Shown piece by piece: positions 34,085 through 46,905 of a stretch of DNA of 64,000 nucleotides. The DNA lies in the NCBI GenBank assembly GCA_023101885.1, contig JALPQD010000102.1, forward strand, positions 2,850,971 to 2,914,970, read 5' to 3'. How positions within the stretch are numbered: position 1 is the first letter of the stretch; every line of letters starts with the position of its first letter. The stretch is from Typhlomys cinereus (lineage: Eukaryota > Chordata > Mammalia > Rodentia > Platacanthomyidae). The notes under the pieces were generated by a model. It had not been told where the DNA came from. It saw only the letters and a list, made by a program, of their open reading frames with translations, and searched no databases. A program made the translations under genes and the position numbers.

Positions 34085-34615
34085 GCTACAACTGTACTTG
34101 ATTTTCACTGCTGTACAACAAATCACCACAAATTTGGTACTCATTTATTATTTCACAGCTCTGTAGGTCAAAAGTACAGGTGGACTCAGTTGAGTTTTCT
34201 GTTCATATTCTCACTGTTGAGTTGTTGGCCAGATGGTGTTCTTATTCAGAGACTCAGAGACCCTGGACAAAAATCCTCTTCTAAGCTCAATATAGTTTAA
34301 AAAATTTCCTATTACTTATAAGACTAAAATTTCATTTTGCTGGCTGTTTGCCAGGACTTATTATCAGCTACTAGAAGCCATCTGCTATTTCTGCCATGTG
34401 TGCTCCTCCATTTGTATCCAGTAACAGAGAATTTTATACATGTTTAAAATAGTACATCTATTCTATTTCTACAGAAAGTGCTCCTGTTCTTTCAAGGACC
34501 TTAGGGTAAGACCACCAATGATATGCTCCACTGTTTTTTTTTTTTTAATTTTTTTTATTATTATTTATTCAATTGTGCGTGTGTGCGTATGTATGTGCCC
34601 GCATGCACGCGCGCG

Positions 34616-34657
<42 letters not shown>

Positions 34658-34995
34658 ACCACGGACGAATTCGCGAACCACCATGGACTCCTCCACCTCC
34701 TTCTACCCCGGGATTCACAGGCTCCGCCCTACCAGGACCAGAAGCGCAGGCTGCCCCCGCTTCCGCCTGGCATCTGTACGTGGGATATGGGATCCGAACT
34801 CAGGACCTTCCGCCTGCAAGGCAGAGGCTTAACCCCTGAGCCACCTCTCCAGCCCATGCTCCACTGTTTTAAAGTCATCTTTGCCACATGACATAAATTA
34901 ATCAGCTGAGTGATATGTCCTTATAGCCACAGCTTCTTCCCATACTCATAAAAGAGGGCAGCATACAAAGTCATGGACTCCTGGGAGCCATTTTA
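34085..34995 (+). mobile_element. MLT1-like MaLR element, interrupted by a SINE
   Basis: 'cactgctgtacaacaaatca', 'acagctctgtaggtcaaaag' and 'gctactagaagccatctgct' follow the MLT1 LTR order as I know it. The element is split by the SINE at 34538-34855. An old endogenous LTR with no coding part here. Confidence 0.5.
34538..34855 (-). mobile_element. Young SINE subfamily copy, antisense, with target duplication
   Basis: Reads in reverse: oligo(T), (GT)n at 34617-34655, a CpG-rich body (gaattcgcgaaccaccatgg), 'gggatccgaactcaggacc' and the head complement 'gagccacctctccagccc'. It is flanked by identical 15-base copies of atgctccactgtttt at 34523-34537 and 34856-34870. Close similarity to 36776-37104 and retained CpGs suggest recent activity. 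Confidence 0.92.
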
Positions 34996-35484
34996 GAATC
35001 TTGCCTGCCAAAATATTTCCATGGCCAACTACTAGATGAAAGCTCCTAAAACAGTCTGTTCCTTTTGCAAACTTTACCCCATTACAGAGCTTCTCATTAC
35101 CAACTAAATTTTTAAAAAATTGAAAACAAGACCTGGTTGGTACCCATCACTTTTCATGTTTGCCCTCAACCTAATTTCCATTTGTTTCTCCCTTTTTTCC
35201 CACAATTACTAGCATTCCAGCCATTTTAGATGCTTCTTTTCTACTTTTCTTCTTGTTTGCTCACTGAAGGCTATTCAAAACTGTCATCTTTTCCACAGAG
35301 TCATTCCTGACTTTCTGAAGTGTTGTGAGTTTTCAGGCCTTCATATGATATTTTCACAATACTTAATAGTTCTCTGACATCATTTATGGTTTTACAATAC
35401 TTTGGCTTACCTTTGTAAAGCAATGTCTGCTTCTTCTTCAATAACATTATTAACTAAAAATACCAACTTCTTTTTTTCCTTCTT

Positions 35485-35804
35485 TTTTTTCATTTTTTAA
35501 AAAATTGTTTTATTTATTATTTATTCAATTGTGCGTGTATGTGTGTGTGCACATGTGTATATAAGTTTGTGTAAGTGTGTGTGTGTGTGTGTGTGTAGAA
35601 CCATGTACGAATTCAGGAATCACCATGGACCGCCTCCACCTCCTCCTTGTTTACTCTGCCCTGGGATTCACAGGCTGTGCCCAGGACCAAAAACGCAGGC
35701 CGCCCCTGCTTCCGCCCGTCATCTATGCGTGGGGTCTAGGATCCGAACTCAGGACCTTCCACCTGCAAGGCAGAGGCTTAACCCCTGAGCCACCTCTCCA
35801 GCCC
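35485..35804 (-). mobile_element. Young SINE subfamily copy, antisense
   Basis: The same subfamily as 34538-34855 with somewhat more changes: oligo(T), a short (GT)n (35576-35597), body 'gaattcaggaatcaccatgg', head complement 'gagccacctctccagccc'. A probable imperfect target duplication is 'cttttttccttctt' near 35470-35484 and 35804-35817. Confidence 0.88.
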
Positions 35805-35989
35805 CTTTTTCCTTCTTCTTGATGAGGAATGTTGTCACTGGGAGGGAGTACCTAGACTTGGCCTTTGATTGCACCATCACTTTTTTGGTTACTTTATGAA
35901 CTTCCCTAAAATGAGGAATTCTGATACCTCTCCCTCATTCTGGTCTAAACTTAATATTCACCATGGCTTAGCTTCTTTGCCTGTTGGTC

Positions 35990-36260
35990 TGATAATATGC
36001 CCTGATGAAAACAACTTAATGGAGAAAGGATTTATTTTGATTCAAGGCCATCGTGGCAGGGAAGTCAAGCAAACAGGAGGCTGAAGTAGAGAGGATGAAT
36101 GCATGCTGCTGCTCAGTTCCCTTTCTCCATGTATATAGTCCTGGGACTATTCAGGGAATGATGCCACCCACAGTGGGCAGGTCCTCATGTATCAATTAAC
36201 AAAATCAAGATAATCCCTTATAGGCATGCCCAGGGCCTCATCTCCAGATTATTCTAGATG
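35990..36260 (+). mobile_element. MaLR/rodent LTR-like interspersed repeat
   Basis: 'gatgaaaacaacttaatgga', 'aggatttattttgattcaag', 'gatgccacccacagtgggca' and 'ataggcatgcccagggcctc' match a common rodent interspersed repeat in order. I do not name the family. Related copies lie at 16225, 33165 and 37462. Confidence 0.6.
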
Positions 36261-36284
36261 TCAAAAATTAGCACTCATCCTTAT

Positions 36285-36622
36285 TTTTTGTTATTTAGCA
36301 TGTGTGTGAGGTACATGCACATGTGTGTGAAGTGTGTATGTGCAGATGTATGCACATGTGTTCATAGAAACCAGAGGATGTCAGGTGCCCTACTCTGTCA
36401 CTCCCTACTGAATTCCTTGGAGACAGTGTTTCTTACTGAACCTGGAGCAATGTTGCAGTTAGTAAGCCCCAGCCTCCTTCCTATGCCCCCTCCCTCAACT
36501 AAAGAACTGAAGTAAAAGGCTATGTGAACACACTCACTTTTTATGTGGGTATTTGAATTTGAATTTTCATGCTTGCACTGGGCTAGCACTTTTGCCCATT
36601 AAGCAATGTTTTCAGCCCCATT
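36285..36622 (-). mobile_element. B4-like SINE, antisense
   Basis: A TG-rich opening (36299-36360), 'agaaaccagaggatgtcagg' and an end complement near 'gcccattaagcaatgttttcag' resemble reverse B4/B3-type SINEs. Boundaries approximate. Confidence 0.5.
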
Positions 36623-36775
36623 CTTATTTTCATGACAGTATTAACATAATTTTGTAATTTGCAAACAATTTGCTAAAGGTTCATGAGATTTAAAAAAAAA
36701 TCAAGATCAACTCACAACTACATAGTCTGTCTCACATACCTTTTTCCGCTTGATTTTCTATGAGTGTTTTTCTTT

Positions 36776-37104
36776 TTTTTTTTTTTTAGATGGAAAGTTT
36801 TTTTTTATTATTATTTTATTCAACCATGTGCATATGCGTGTGTATGTGCGCGCGCTCGTCTGTGTGTGTGTGTCTGTGTGTGTGTGTGTGTCTGTGTATG
36901 TGTAGAACCACGGGCGAATTTGCGAACCACCATGGACTCCTCCATCTCCTTCTGCCCCGGGATTCACAGGCTCCGCCCTACCAGGACCAGAAGCTCAGGC
37001 CGCCCCCGCTTCCGCCTGGCGTCTATACGTGAGATCTGGGATCAGAACTCGGGACCTTCCGCCTGCAAGGCGGAGGCTTAACCCCTGAGCCACCTCTCCA
37101 GCCC
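36776..37104 (-). mobile_element. Young SINE subfamily copy, antisense, with target duplication
   Basis: The same subfamily: oligo(T), interrupted (GT)n, body 'gaatttgcgaaccaccatgg', head complement at the end. Identical 17-base flanks tatgagtgtttttcttt lie at 36759-36775 and 37105-37121. Confidence 0.92.
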
Positions 37105-37503
37105 TATGAGTGTTTTTCTTTAAGGTCCCTGTCTGATCATTATTGCAATATCCACTAGGTATAGGCATTCTTCTAGTTGTCGGAGATGTAGCTGGGAACA
37201 AACTGTTAGTTTATTCCCTTTTTAAAAGACTAGAGTCAAGACAGAAAGACCCAGATAATCAGAGGTAGATATTCTTTTCCCATTGATTTATACATATGCT
37301 TTGAATACAGATTATGAATCATATGCTAGATGCTAGTGTAGAAGCTGGGAATACAGCAGCAATAATACATTAAACCCCCATCCTCATAGAGTTTACAGTC
37401 CTAAGAAATGGACAATAGATTTACACAAACAAACAGCAATGAAATAGCATCTAGAAACCCCACTGTTGGGCTTTCACTGCTATGATAAAATATCCTGGCA
37501 TAA

Positions 37504-38038
37504 ACATAATGCAGAGTACCAGCAACTCTGCATCAGTGGGGCTCACCCAGGTTCAGGCCGACCTAATCTCTCCCCATCCCAAGGTTTTGGGGGCCTTGAA
37601 GGGGAGAGGATGGTGAAATTATAAGAACTTAAAGGTGGGAAGGATCACCATTAGACAGGACATTCCACTCAAGGTAGGAGAGCTCACTGCAGTGGGACTT
37701 GTCCTTCCCAGACCTGCATAATAACTGACATACCAACATGTCCCCATAGACTACCTAGGAAATCAAGAAACATGGAATATGCAGTGGAAACATTTGGGTC
37801 TAAAGCTGGATGAGTGAAAGGAAATGCCCGTATCAATCGGGCGGCCTGAAGAGAGGTAACTTGTTATACCATGGAGGCCTAATCCTCCACAGACTGAACC
37901 CTAGGATCCGTAGAAGCATACAGGCAGGAGGGTGAGAGAGAGTGGGAGGGATTAGATGAAGGGAAGGAAGATGGGAGGAAGGGAGGATGGAGGGAAGCAG
38001 GGATGAATACTCAATATGCTCATAAAAGTAGAAAAATT

Positions 38039-38073
<35 letters not shown>
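37504..38073 (+). mobile_element. Truncated L1 3' UTR nested in the MaLR-like element
   Basis: Carries the L1 3'-UTR landmark 'cctaatctctccccatcc' (37562-37580; its complement recurs at 52718-52735), a purine tract (37930-38005) and an A/T tail ending in (AT)n at 38042-38071. Near-identical flanks tctggcataa/tctggtataa (37494-37503 and 38074-38083) are a likely decayed target duplication. Confidence 0.65.
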
Positions 38074-38074
<1 letters not shown>

Positions 38075-38217
38075 CTGGTATAAGTTGTGTAAGAGAGATA
38101 CAATTTATTTCAGCTTAAGAGTTCCTAAGAGATAGAGCTCATCATTCAGGGGAAGAACATAGTATCAGGCAGGGAAAGCATATCAGATGGCTCACATTGT
38201 ATCCACTTGGAAGCCAG

Positions 38218-38263
38218 CGCGGGGGGGGGGGGGGTGGGGGGGTGGGGGGGTGGATGGGGGGTG
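38218..38263. repeat. Poly(G)-rich tract with G-quadruplex potential
   Basis: Runs of 15, 7, 7 and 6 guanines are separated by single T or TGGAT spacers on the plus strand, fitting a G-quadruplex rule many times over. Such runs are also prone to sequencing error. Confidence 0.85.
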
Positions 38264-39783
38264 TACAAGAAGTGGAGCCAGCTTGTCAAACTTCAGTGCT
38301 GCCACTCCCCAGTGACATACTATCTCCACTATAGCTCAATCTCCTCAACGTTCCATAACCTACCCAAACAACATCACTAGCTGGAGAGGAAGCATTCAAA
38401 TATGCGACCCCATGGACTGCCTCTCATAATGTCAAATGCAGTTACCATGAAGATGTAAACAGAGTAATAGGATCAGGAACGGCGTCAGGATCAGGGAGGA
38501 GGGTGGGATTCTGCATCACTCCGGTCTGCAGAAGCTCCTTTTAGGACAAAGCATTTGCAAAGTCTGCATACTTTGAAAGACAGATGCAAGCAGCTCGGAA
38601 GAAAACTACTGCAGACAACAAGAACAACTGGCAGGAACAGCCTGTCAAGCACCATCCAATGACTGTTTCTCACTTTTTTGATGATTTGCTTCCAAAGCAG
38701 CGGCCGCTTAGGGTCTAACCTCTGACCTAAAAAGGGGTATCAGACAAGAATGCAAAGTACAGACTCAAGTGTGGGGAGACATAGACTTACCCTGGTGTTA
38801 TATTTGTTACATCCAAAATGCTTCAAAACAGGGGTCATTAGTCAGCTTTTCCTCTCACCGATTTCTGCTAATTTTCTTGTACATAAGTTATATTCCTGCT
38901 TAACAGATATTTGCTGAGCTGAGTTCAGCTGAGGAGTGATGAGCCAAAGAATTGTTACATTATAGTTTCTGCCAAACACATTTATTTTCCTTTGTAAATA
39001 GAATATATAAAGGTATGGTATAAAAATGATCATATTTTCAAAGAAGAAAAATAAGTCCACTTGTTTACCATTTGTTTATTTTATCCTTTTAAAAATTCAC
39101 TTTACTGCTTTTTGACTAAGATAATCCTTAAATTTTGATGATATGAAAATTAAAGATGACTCAAGAAATATAATAAGAAATAGGAATTAGTCAGCTCCTT
39201 GAGGGCAGAAACTATGTTTTATATATTTTTGCATCACCCATAGTCACAGGACCCAAACAAAACCAAAATTTGCATTTGGGATCTACTTTCCACTCTTCTT
39301 TTTGCTGTGCCCAGAGGGAAACTGTGTGTTAATTATATCTTTATGATCAGACAGCATTTGATTTTTTTCTAGTTAATTAAGATGAGATATTTTGAGGGAA
39401 ACAAGTTTCTATTTTATACTCTTTATGATTAAAAAAAATCAAAGTAACACTCAGATTAGGTTTGTATAACTAATTAATGCAGCTGCCCATACTTTCCTTC
39501 ATATTTTCTGAACATTTCTGATAATAATAAATAGTAAATAAATAAATAGTAAAAAATAAATAATAAATAAATAAATAGGACTTTATCACTGCACCTATCA
39601 AAAAAAACTAAGTTGGTTGTTTTTTCCCCATTGGTGGAGTGTTTCCAATCAAGCTTGAAGCATAGTGTGAGCAGCTTCCTGAGACAACTTTGAAAGCCGT
39701 CTTTCCAAGGTCTATTAACTGCTAGCTAGAAGCAGCTGCTCTAGCACAGCCAATCAGTGTCTCCCTGAAGGCTCTTCCTCTGG

Positions 39784-39784
<1 letters not shown>

Positions 39785-39835
<51 letters not shown>

Positions 39836-40046
39836 TTCCTTAGATGACATCAGAAATCTTCCTGGATTGTTCTTCCATTTTATTGCTTTGTTTTGGAGTG
39901 TTCCAGGCTTCACCTTCCTGAGCAGAAATCACGGTCTGCCTTCATATCCACCCTATATTTTATTTTTTTAAACATGGGGATCTGAACTCAGGTTCATTAG
40001 CATGCAAAACAAAGGCTTTAACCACTGAGCCACCTGCCTAGTCCAT
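39785..40046 (-). mobile_element. tRNA-derived SINE, antisense, with (GT)n tail
   Basis: (GT)n at 39787-39833, body 'gatgacatcagaaatcttcc', then 'ggggatctgaactcaggttc' and the head complement 'gagccacctgcctagtcc'. An older copy. Confidence 0.8.
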
Positions 40047-40437
40047 GTATTTAGCTTCATAAGGCCTTCCTTCACCAGCAGATTTCTCTCTCTTGGTTGG
40101 TCTTCACCATTTTGGTATGACAGTTTATTAGAATACGATTCTTGGCTTTTGGGGACAATTATCCTAAAATTATTTTTTTCTTTGAACTTATCTCTCTTTT
40201 GCTACCTCAGTCTTTTGGTAATTATTCTCTGAATTGAGTTTCAAAAAGGGAACACTTAATAAGTATTTTGTGCCTGGAAATTGTATGCTGTACAAGTTAA
40301 TGAATGATTCAGTTCATATATCTGTAGTGGTTTCTCTCAGCCACTCCTTGGATGGCAGACTCAGAGGTTAAGAGTGAGGTCTGCAAGGATCTTTCCTTCT
40401 CTTTACTTTTCTCTGTCTGTGCTCTTGTGTTCTCTTT

Positions 40438-40443
<6 letters not shown>

Positions 40444-40498
<55 letters not shown>
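40444..40498. repeat. (TC)n microsatellite
   Basis: About 27 TC units. The frames over it on both strands are repeat translations. Confidence 0.95.
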
Positions 40499-40500
<2 letters not shown>

Positions 40501-41229
40501 GTCATTCCCTTAATGTTTCTCCTCTTGTTCCTCTTCCTTTCTGTAAACCTCACTCCTAAACAAAATCAGAAGATGGAAGGCAATGGGACCATGCATGCAA
40601 GAAGACACTGTCGTCCAGTATCTGGAAGTAACTACTGTAAGGTGACCTTGCCTGAGATCCATCATTAGCTTGCTGCAAGTGTCTGCCTTTTCACCTAAGC
40701 TTCAGGTGCGGTTGTTCAGGTGACCCACATAAAACCTTAACAGGATCAATTAAAGTTACTAAGGTATGGTGACAAAGCACAAAGCATTTATAGATGGGAA
40801 GAGAAATGATAAATATCAACACCAGGGACTAATTTTATCCTTGACTTTGCTTCAGGGGTTGCAGGTGTTTCTTTGGAGTTTCTACCTTGAGGGAAGTCTT
40901 TTTAAACTGCCCTGGATATCTGCCCAAAGAGAAGCAAAAGGCTCCTCTTGACCACAAATGATCATCTATCTACCAACAAGTCCTCCACCCTCTGTTTCAG
41001 TTTTTGAACTTTGAGGTTAATTCTCACCTTATAAAATTGACATCATGATAACTTGGCAAGGAGCCAATCTCTGCAAATCAGTTCTTTAACTGGGCAATGA
41101 AGAGTTGTTGCATAAATGCTACATAAATATTTTGAGAATCCATGTTGTTGATCCTGGTAACTATTGCCGAGTTGTAAACAGAGCAGATATACCTGTATCA
41201 TGTTGGTGTTAGAGAAACCAAGGAGCTTT

Positions 41230-41515
41230 TTTTTTTTTAGTGTGTGTGTGTATGTGTGTGTCTGTGTGTCTGTGTGTCTGTGTGTATCAGAGAGCACTAT
41301 GTGTGCCTGAGGAAGTCCAGGGGTGACTTTGAAAATCATTTTGGAGTGTTCTGCCTCCTCTTCACTTTGTTCCGGAGTTTCCCAGGCTCCTCCTTCCAAG
41401 ATCTGAAGTACAGGCTGGTGCCATTTCCTTCTGGCATTTTTACAGGGGATCTGAGATCCAGACTTGGAACCTTTTACTTGTGAGGCAGAGGCTTAACTCC
41501 TGAGCCATGGCTCTA
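41230..41515 (-). mobile_element. tRNA-derived SINE, antisense
   Basis: An interrupted (TG)n (41241-41286) is followed by 'cagagagcactatgtgtgcc', 'gatctgagatccagacttgg' and a head complement ending 'tgagccatggctctaac'. Confidence 0.8.
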
Positions 41516-42295
41516 ACTGAGGAAAGAGCTTTGACCAGACAGGATGACAATAAAGTGGAAAGTCAGCAGCTCCTAAACATTGCAATTCTGTGTGAACAAG
41601 GGCTGTTAATGTTCCATTTCTGCATCATCAGCTGCATTCAGTGTGCAACATACTTTATCACATTGTGTGTTTTGAAGAGAGTACAAACAATGAGAATTGT
41701 GCTCACCTTGGTAGCTAGTTCAGAGTGTGTTTTAAATTCCAAGTCACTGATAAAAACAGTCCAGAAGTATCTGGCTGTTTTATGGCAGTTGTTCTTGTTT
41801 TCAAGTACTCTAGAGCAAATTTCCAGTTAACATCACACAGACACACAACCCAAAACAAAATTGCCAATCCAGTCCATATCCACAAACTCCAACTTTCAGT
41901 TGTTTTATAAAAGCTTTCTGCATGGTAGACTCCAACGTTTTATGACTCGATACTTTAAGCACCTGCGAGTCAAAGATTATGTGGATGATCATGTGAGCAC
42001 ATTTGCATCTCTGCTGAGAGCCAGCTTCTCAGGCCCAGAGTCACTCATTGTGCCAACAATGGTTGCAGGCAATCACTAGAAGTGACTGATGGAACACTGA
42101 GACACAATTCCTGGTACCTGATTCTGGTGGTGCCTTAAGCAACAGAAAGATGTAAGGAGGGGGCTTGTATTTTGTGTTTTTGTTTATTTGTTTGCTCAGC
42201 TCTGTGCCTTAGATAGCAGACATTTGTTTTTGTCTCTTTTATAAGAAATAAGAAAAATAAGCTTCTCTTTTAGTGATTAAAATGACTGGTTAAAG

Positions 42296-42385
42296 GCCCT
42301 TTCAGGGTCAAGGAGATGGACCAGAAGTTAAATTACTTGCCACGCAAGCAAGAGACCAGAGTTTAGATTCTTAGAACCCATTTAA

Positions 42386-42426
<41 letters not shown>

Positions 42427-42660
42427 TGTGTGTGTATGTGTGTGTGTGTGTCCAGTAGTCACTGGAACCTCTAAAGGCCTAAAAAGGGGACTCCCAGAGC
42501 AAGGAGGCTGTGGATACTAGCCATATCGGCAAGCTCTGAGTTTGTTTGAGAGACCCAGCTTCAAAGAATAAGTTCAAAGAGCAATTGAGATGATTCTGGA
42601 TATCAACCCCAGGGCTCTACATACACATGCATGCATGCTTACACACACACATGAAAATTG
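42296..42660 (+). mobile_element. B4/ID-type SINE with internal (GT)n
   Basis: Head 'gtcaaggagatggaccagaa', an internal (GT)n at 42387-42451, then the B4-like body 'gagatgattctggatatcaa' and a CA/CATG-rich end at 42618-42652. Confidence 0.6.
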
Positions 42661-43534
42661 GAAAAAATAAGACTTTTCAGTGTTTTTGCCTCCCTGTACA
42701 TCACTCATTCTTAACAGTAGACTCTTCTCCAGATAAATTAAATGATATTTATTCTAGAAACATGAATGTGATCTCCAGAGCACAAGCTCCTAGCCCCAAC
42801 CTTTCTCTTAATAGATTTGCTTTTTGCAATTATTTCAGGAAATCAGATTCGGTCTCAGTGAAAGATAGTGACAATCAGACATTTTTTCCTGGTGATTTTG
42901 AATGGTTCTGTTTTGCCTTCTTATGTAGGAAGAGAGCTTAAATGTAAAGCTCCTCAGAACAATCATGGAAGATGTCTGTCCTCTGCAAGAGAAATCTCAC
43001 CTGGTGGCAGAATTGAATGATATCCCCTGCAGATATCAAGGAGCAATTCACATACAAAGATTCATGTACAACAAGCAGAGTTACAAAATGTTACTCGAAG
43101 ATGACTAGACAGAACCACTGTTCTTTGTCACACAAAGGTGGCTTCTGCCTTCTCACTTCTCAATGTAAGACAAAACAAAATGTCCTATTTTGACTGATGC
43201 AAGGATGAATGATCCTCTGGATTAGAACCCTTTGTGTTTATGGAAAAGGACCAACTTTACATCAGCAACAATTAAAAGAACTTCTTTCTTTGGATCGCTT
43301 CATCCAGCCAGCCTTCAAAAGCCCCTTAATAAAACAGAGATATTCCTGGGAAGGCTAACACCTTGAACAGTATCAGCTGGTATCAGTTAACACCTTAAAG
43401 GAAACTTAGGAGAGATGCCAAAAGTTGGTTCAGAAAAAAAGAAAAGGGGAAGTAGAAACAGTATCCAGAATCAAGGTTCGCCTCCCTCCCCATTCTGTCA
43501 TTAACTAGAATCAGCTCTGTTCTGCCCTGGGCTC

Positions 43535-43735
43535 CAGAACAAGTGGACTCTGTCTTACCCCAGCGGCCTTGGGCAAGTCCTCCAGCTAAGCTAGTTTCTA
43601 GTTTACCTGTTAATTGGAGAACATAATTATTCTTTATCTCATGAAGGGTGTTGGGAGAATTTATGACCTATAAAACATTTGAGTGAAGCAGTTCACGAGT
43701 ACAAAGTATTATTATTGTTTTTATGACAGGACTAT
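43535..43735 (+). mobile_element. MIR fragment
   Basis: 'accccagcggccttgggcaa' and 'aattggagaacataattatt' followed by 'catgaagggtgttgggagaa' keep the MIR order (after its 'gtgtgaccttgggcaagt' core). Confidence 0.6.
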
Positions 43736-45102
43736 AAATGGGATTAGGTAGCAAGATATTTTGTGGAAGTCCTTATCTATATGGGGAGAGAGGTGGTAGG
43801 CCTGTGTGTCTATTACCCAGGCCATGGTAGAAGTCCTTCTAAATATCAGTGAATAAGACTAGGTGCTGGTATAAAGGTGATGTTGTTGGATTTTATTACC
43901 TAACACAGGTGTTTTATATGGTATTTCTTATCTGTGGGTAATATCCAAATGCATAGCCTAACCCAGCTCAAAGTCAGTCTGGACAGGGATATGTGTTTCA
44001 GTGTTGTGAAAAAGTGAGAAGATTTTTTTCCTGTTTTCATGGTTATTACTATGATACTAAGCTTCAGTAACAATACTCAATGATATTTATACTGCTTTGG
44101 AGTTTCTGCTTGACTCTTTCATATATAGCAGGAATAGCCAAGAATGACCTTTCACTTCATAATTAACCCAGGAATCTAAATTGATTCTGCAGTAACTAAC
44201 GTTTAGCACCTGAACTCCTCAGTCCAAAGTTCAAGAGCATCTGTCAATCCACTCCATTGGCTTTATTTTCATTCCATTTCCCCACAGATTCGATGCATCT
44301 CATCTCTGTGTCATGAACAGTTCACCCTCTGCTGTAAACTTTATGACTCTGAGGATAGTTTCAGAACATTGAAAAACATCTGGTACAGAGTTGCTGTTCA
44401 GTAAAGTCATTTAGTGCATGGATAAATAATTTAAACCTGAATTTAATCTGTATTCCTTCAGTCTTCAAAGTCTCACTCAAAACTCGGTTCCTGTATTACC
44501 CTCCTAAATCAGTGTAATGCGTCACCAAATACATGGCTTGCTCAATGCTGTGATCATCATGATGGAGTGATTATGTTAGTCCTTCTACATAAACTCCATA
44601 AAGTTGGAATTTAATTCTCTAACTTGTGTCTTTAGAAAAATGAGTATATACAGCTGATATACATGTTACACATATTATGTGTACCATAATGAACTTAGAT
44701 ATAAAAATGGGTCTCCGGACTTGTTCCAATTTAAATGTGATCTTATTAATTTAAGTAAATACCTCTTATTTAATTGAGACGGGTATCTATTACAAATTCA
44801 TTGAGTTTTTGTAAGCTGTAGTTCCTCTACGTGATACACACACAATCTAGTGCAGGGATAAGTTAATATTACTTGACTAGCAATTGCTGGATAGTCATAC
44901 CAGAGGTAGACTACAGAACGTCCATGTGACACTATTGTTCATTTTCACCAGACAATTTGCTACAAAGAAGCATTACTTTAGAACATGATGGTCAATTTGC
45001 TCAAGACTATCCTGGCATGTCCTATACAACCACTGTCTTGAACAAATATTAGATAGGGTTTTTCTAGAGAATTGGGATGGAAGGAGAAAGAGGGAGGGAG
45101 GG

Positions 45103-45149
<47 letters not shown>

Positions 45150-46847
45150 CTTAATTTGAAAGTACAAAGTCTAAAATTTTCCAAAATTCAAAACCTTCTG
45201 AATGATGTTCAAAAATAATCAGATATTTTCTTTCTTTCTCTCTCTCTCCTTCTCTGTCCCTCCTTCCCTCCCCATATCTCAAAGATTTGGCTCATGATTT
45301 TGTGGCACTGACAAGATTTTTGGTAGGACAGGTAAGTCAGCAAAATGGAAATTCAGAAAGGATTTGTATGTTGCAGTCTGAGACAAAATTCTTCTTACTC
45401 CTGGAAAACACACTCTTTACACTTGAGACCTTGAACTGATTACAGGAAGTTCACTTATGACACACAAGGTTGTCTGTTATGTTTAAAGGCAACCAATTAA
45501 ACTGCTAATTTCATCCACCATTCACACGACCCTTCACAACTACATCTAGACTCTGATTTGATAAAATGACTTGGTGATGCAAAAAAAAAAAAAAAAACCA
45601 AAAACATTGTAGGTATTTTTCTTTTTTTTATCTGTATACTTATAATTTAATCTTTTTTAAAATTATAAAATGGATTAACTATTTGCTTCTTATGTATAAC
45701 TTCAGTGCTCAGATCAGGTTCCTGGTTAAGATCAATCAATTAGGTCTAATAGGAATCCTTTTTGAAGTGAAAATTTGTCCTCACTAAGATCATGTCTTAT
45801 TTTTAAACTTGCATGTCTCATTTTGCAGAAATTTGAAGAGTCAAATTGTAAAGCTGAAGTATTAACGTAATCATGTAACACATTTCCTCTTAAGGAGGTG
45901 AAGGAAGTTCTGGCAATTGAAGACTGAGCTCTGGGCACATTTATGTAGAATTAATAGTTGAGACATTTCTAAGCAAGCTTACAAACTGCTGTGGGAAGAC
46001 TCAGCTTATAGTGGGTGGGGCCATTCTCTGGGAAGGTAGATAAGATGGATGAAGTTGATTCAGTACTTTGGCATTCTTTAGCATACTTTGTACAGACTTG
46101 TTGTCTGGTGAGTGAAGTTTGCTCCTCTCTCAGTCATCTTGTAGATAAGGTGTGGCCAGTTCCCTCAGCTCCTATTGTTGGTATGAACTCTCCTGCCAAG
46201 TTAGACCAAGAATTATAACTAAGAATCATAAGAAAGAATAAAACTCCCTTGTTCCTCTAAGCTCTTTGATCCCAATTTATCAGCAATATGCAGGCAAATT
46301 GTAACATTTATTTTAACCTCATTCCAACCAATTATGTCATGATTAGTATTATCTGTCTGGCATAGTGAGATATTTATGCCTGGAAGAATTAATTGATATT
46401 TCAATACTAAACAGACAGCAAGTAATAGGTTAGTGGTTGAACCCAGCCATTGGGATTCTAGAACTTGGGTTCTTCCTAATCCTTATATCACACTCTTTGG
46501 AAAGATGAAGCAAAGTGTGAAAATTACCAGGCCATTTACTTTCAAGCTTGATGTCTTTGAGTTAATTGTGTGTGCTTGTTAAAACTCTATTTTTATAAAT
46601 ATTAATTACCATCATAATCTTATTTTTCAGAAAATTTATGTTTGTAAGCTCACCTATTTTCCAAAAGTAATTTGTGTCTCCTCAATCAATAATGGGGAAC
46701 TTTCATTTTCATGCCCAGAAAGTTGAGAACTGGGAGTTACCCAACATGTACCTTCCCAGCTGAGGGGTGAACAAGGCAGCACTATGTTTCTTTTTTCAGC
46801 AATCCTAGAATAAACAGCTGTTCTTTTCACAGTCTGTTAACTGTCAT

Positions 46848-46849
<2 letters not shown>

Positions 46850-46902
<53 letters not shown>
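46850..46902. repeat. (GT)n microsatellite
   Basis: About 26 GT units with no SINE body beside it. Confidence 0.95.

Positions 46903-46905
<3 letters not shown>

Larger units (their letters stand above)
37462..38430 (+). mobile_element. MaLR-like element split by an L1 insertion
   Basis: The left part (37462-37503, 'ctttcactgctatgataaaa') continues after the L1 as 38084-38430 ('caatttatttcagcttaaga', 'ctggagaggaagcattcaaa'), as judged from the order in the related copy at 35990. A guanine-rich run (38218-38263) interrupts the right part. Confidence 0.55.
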
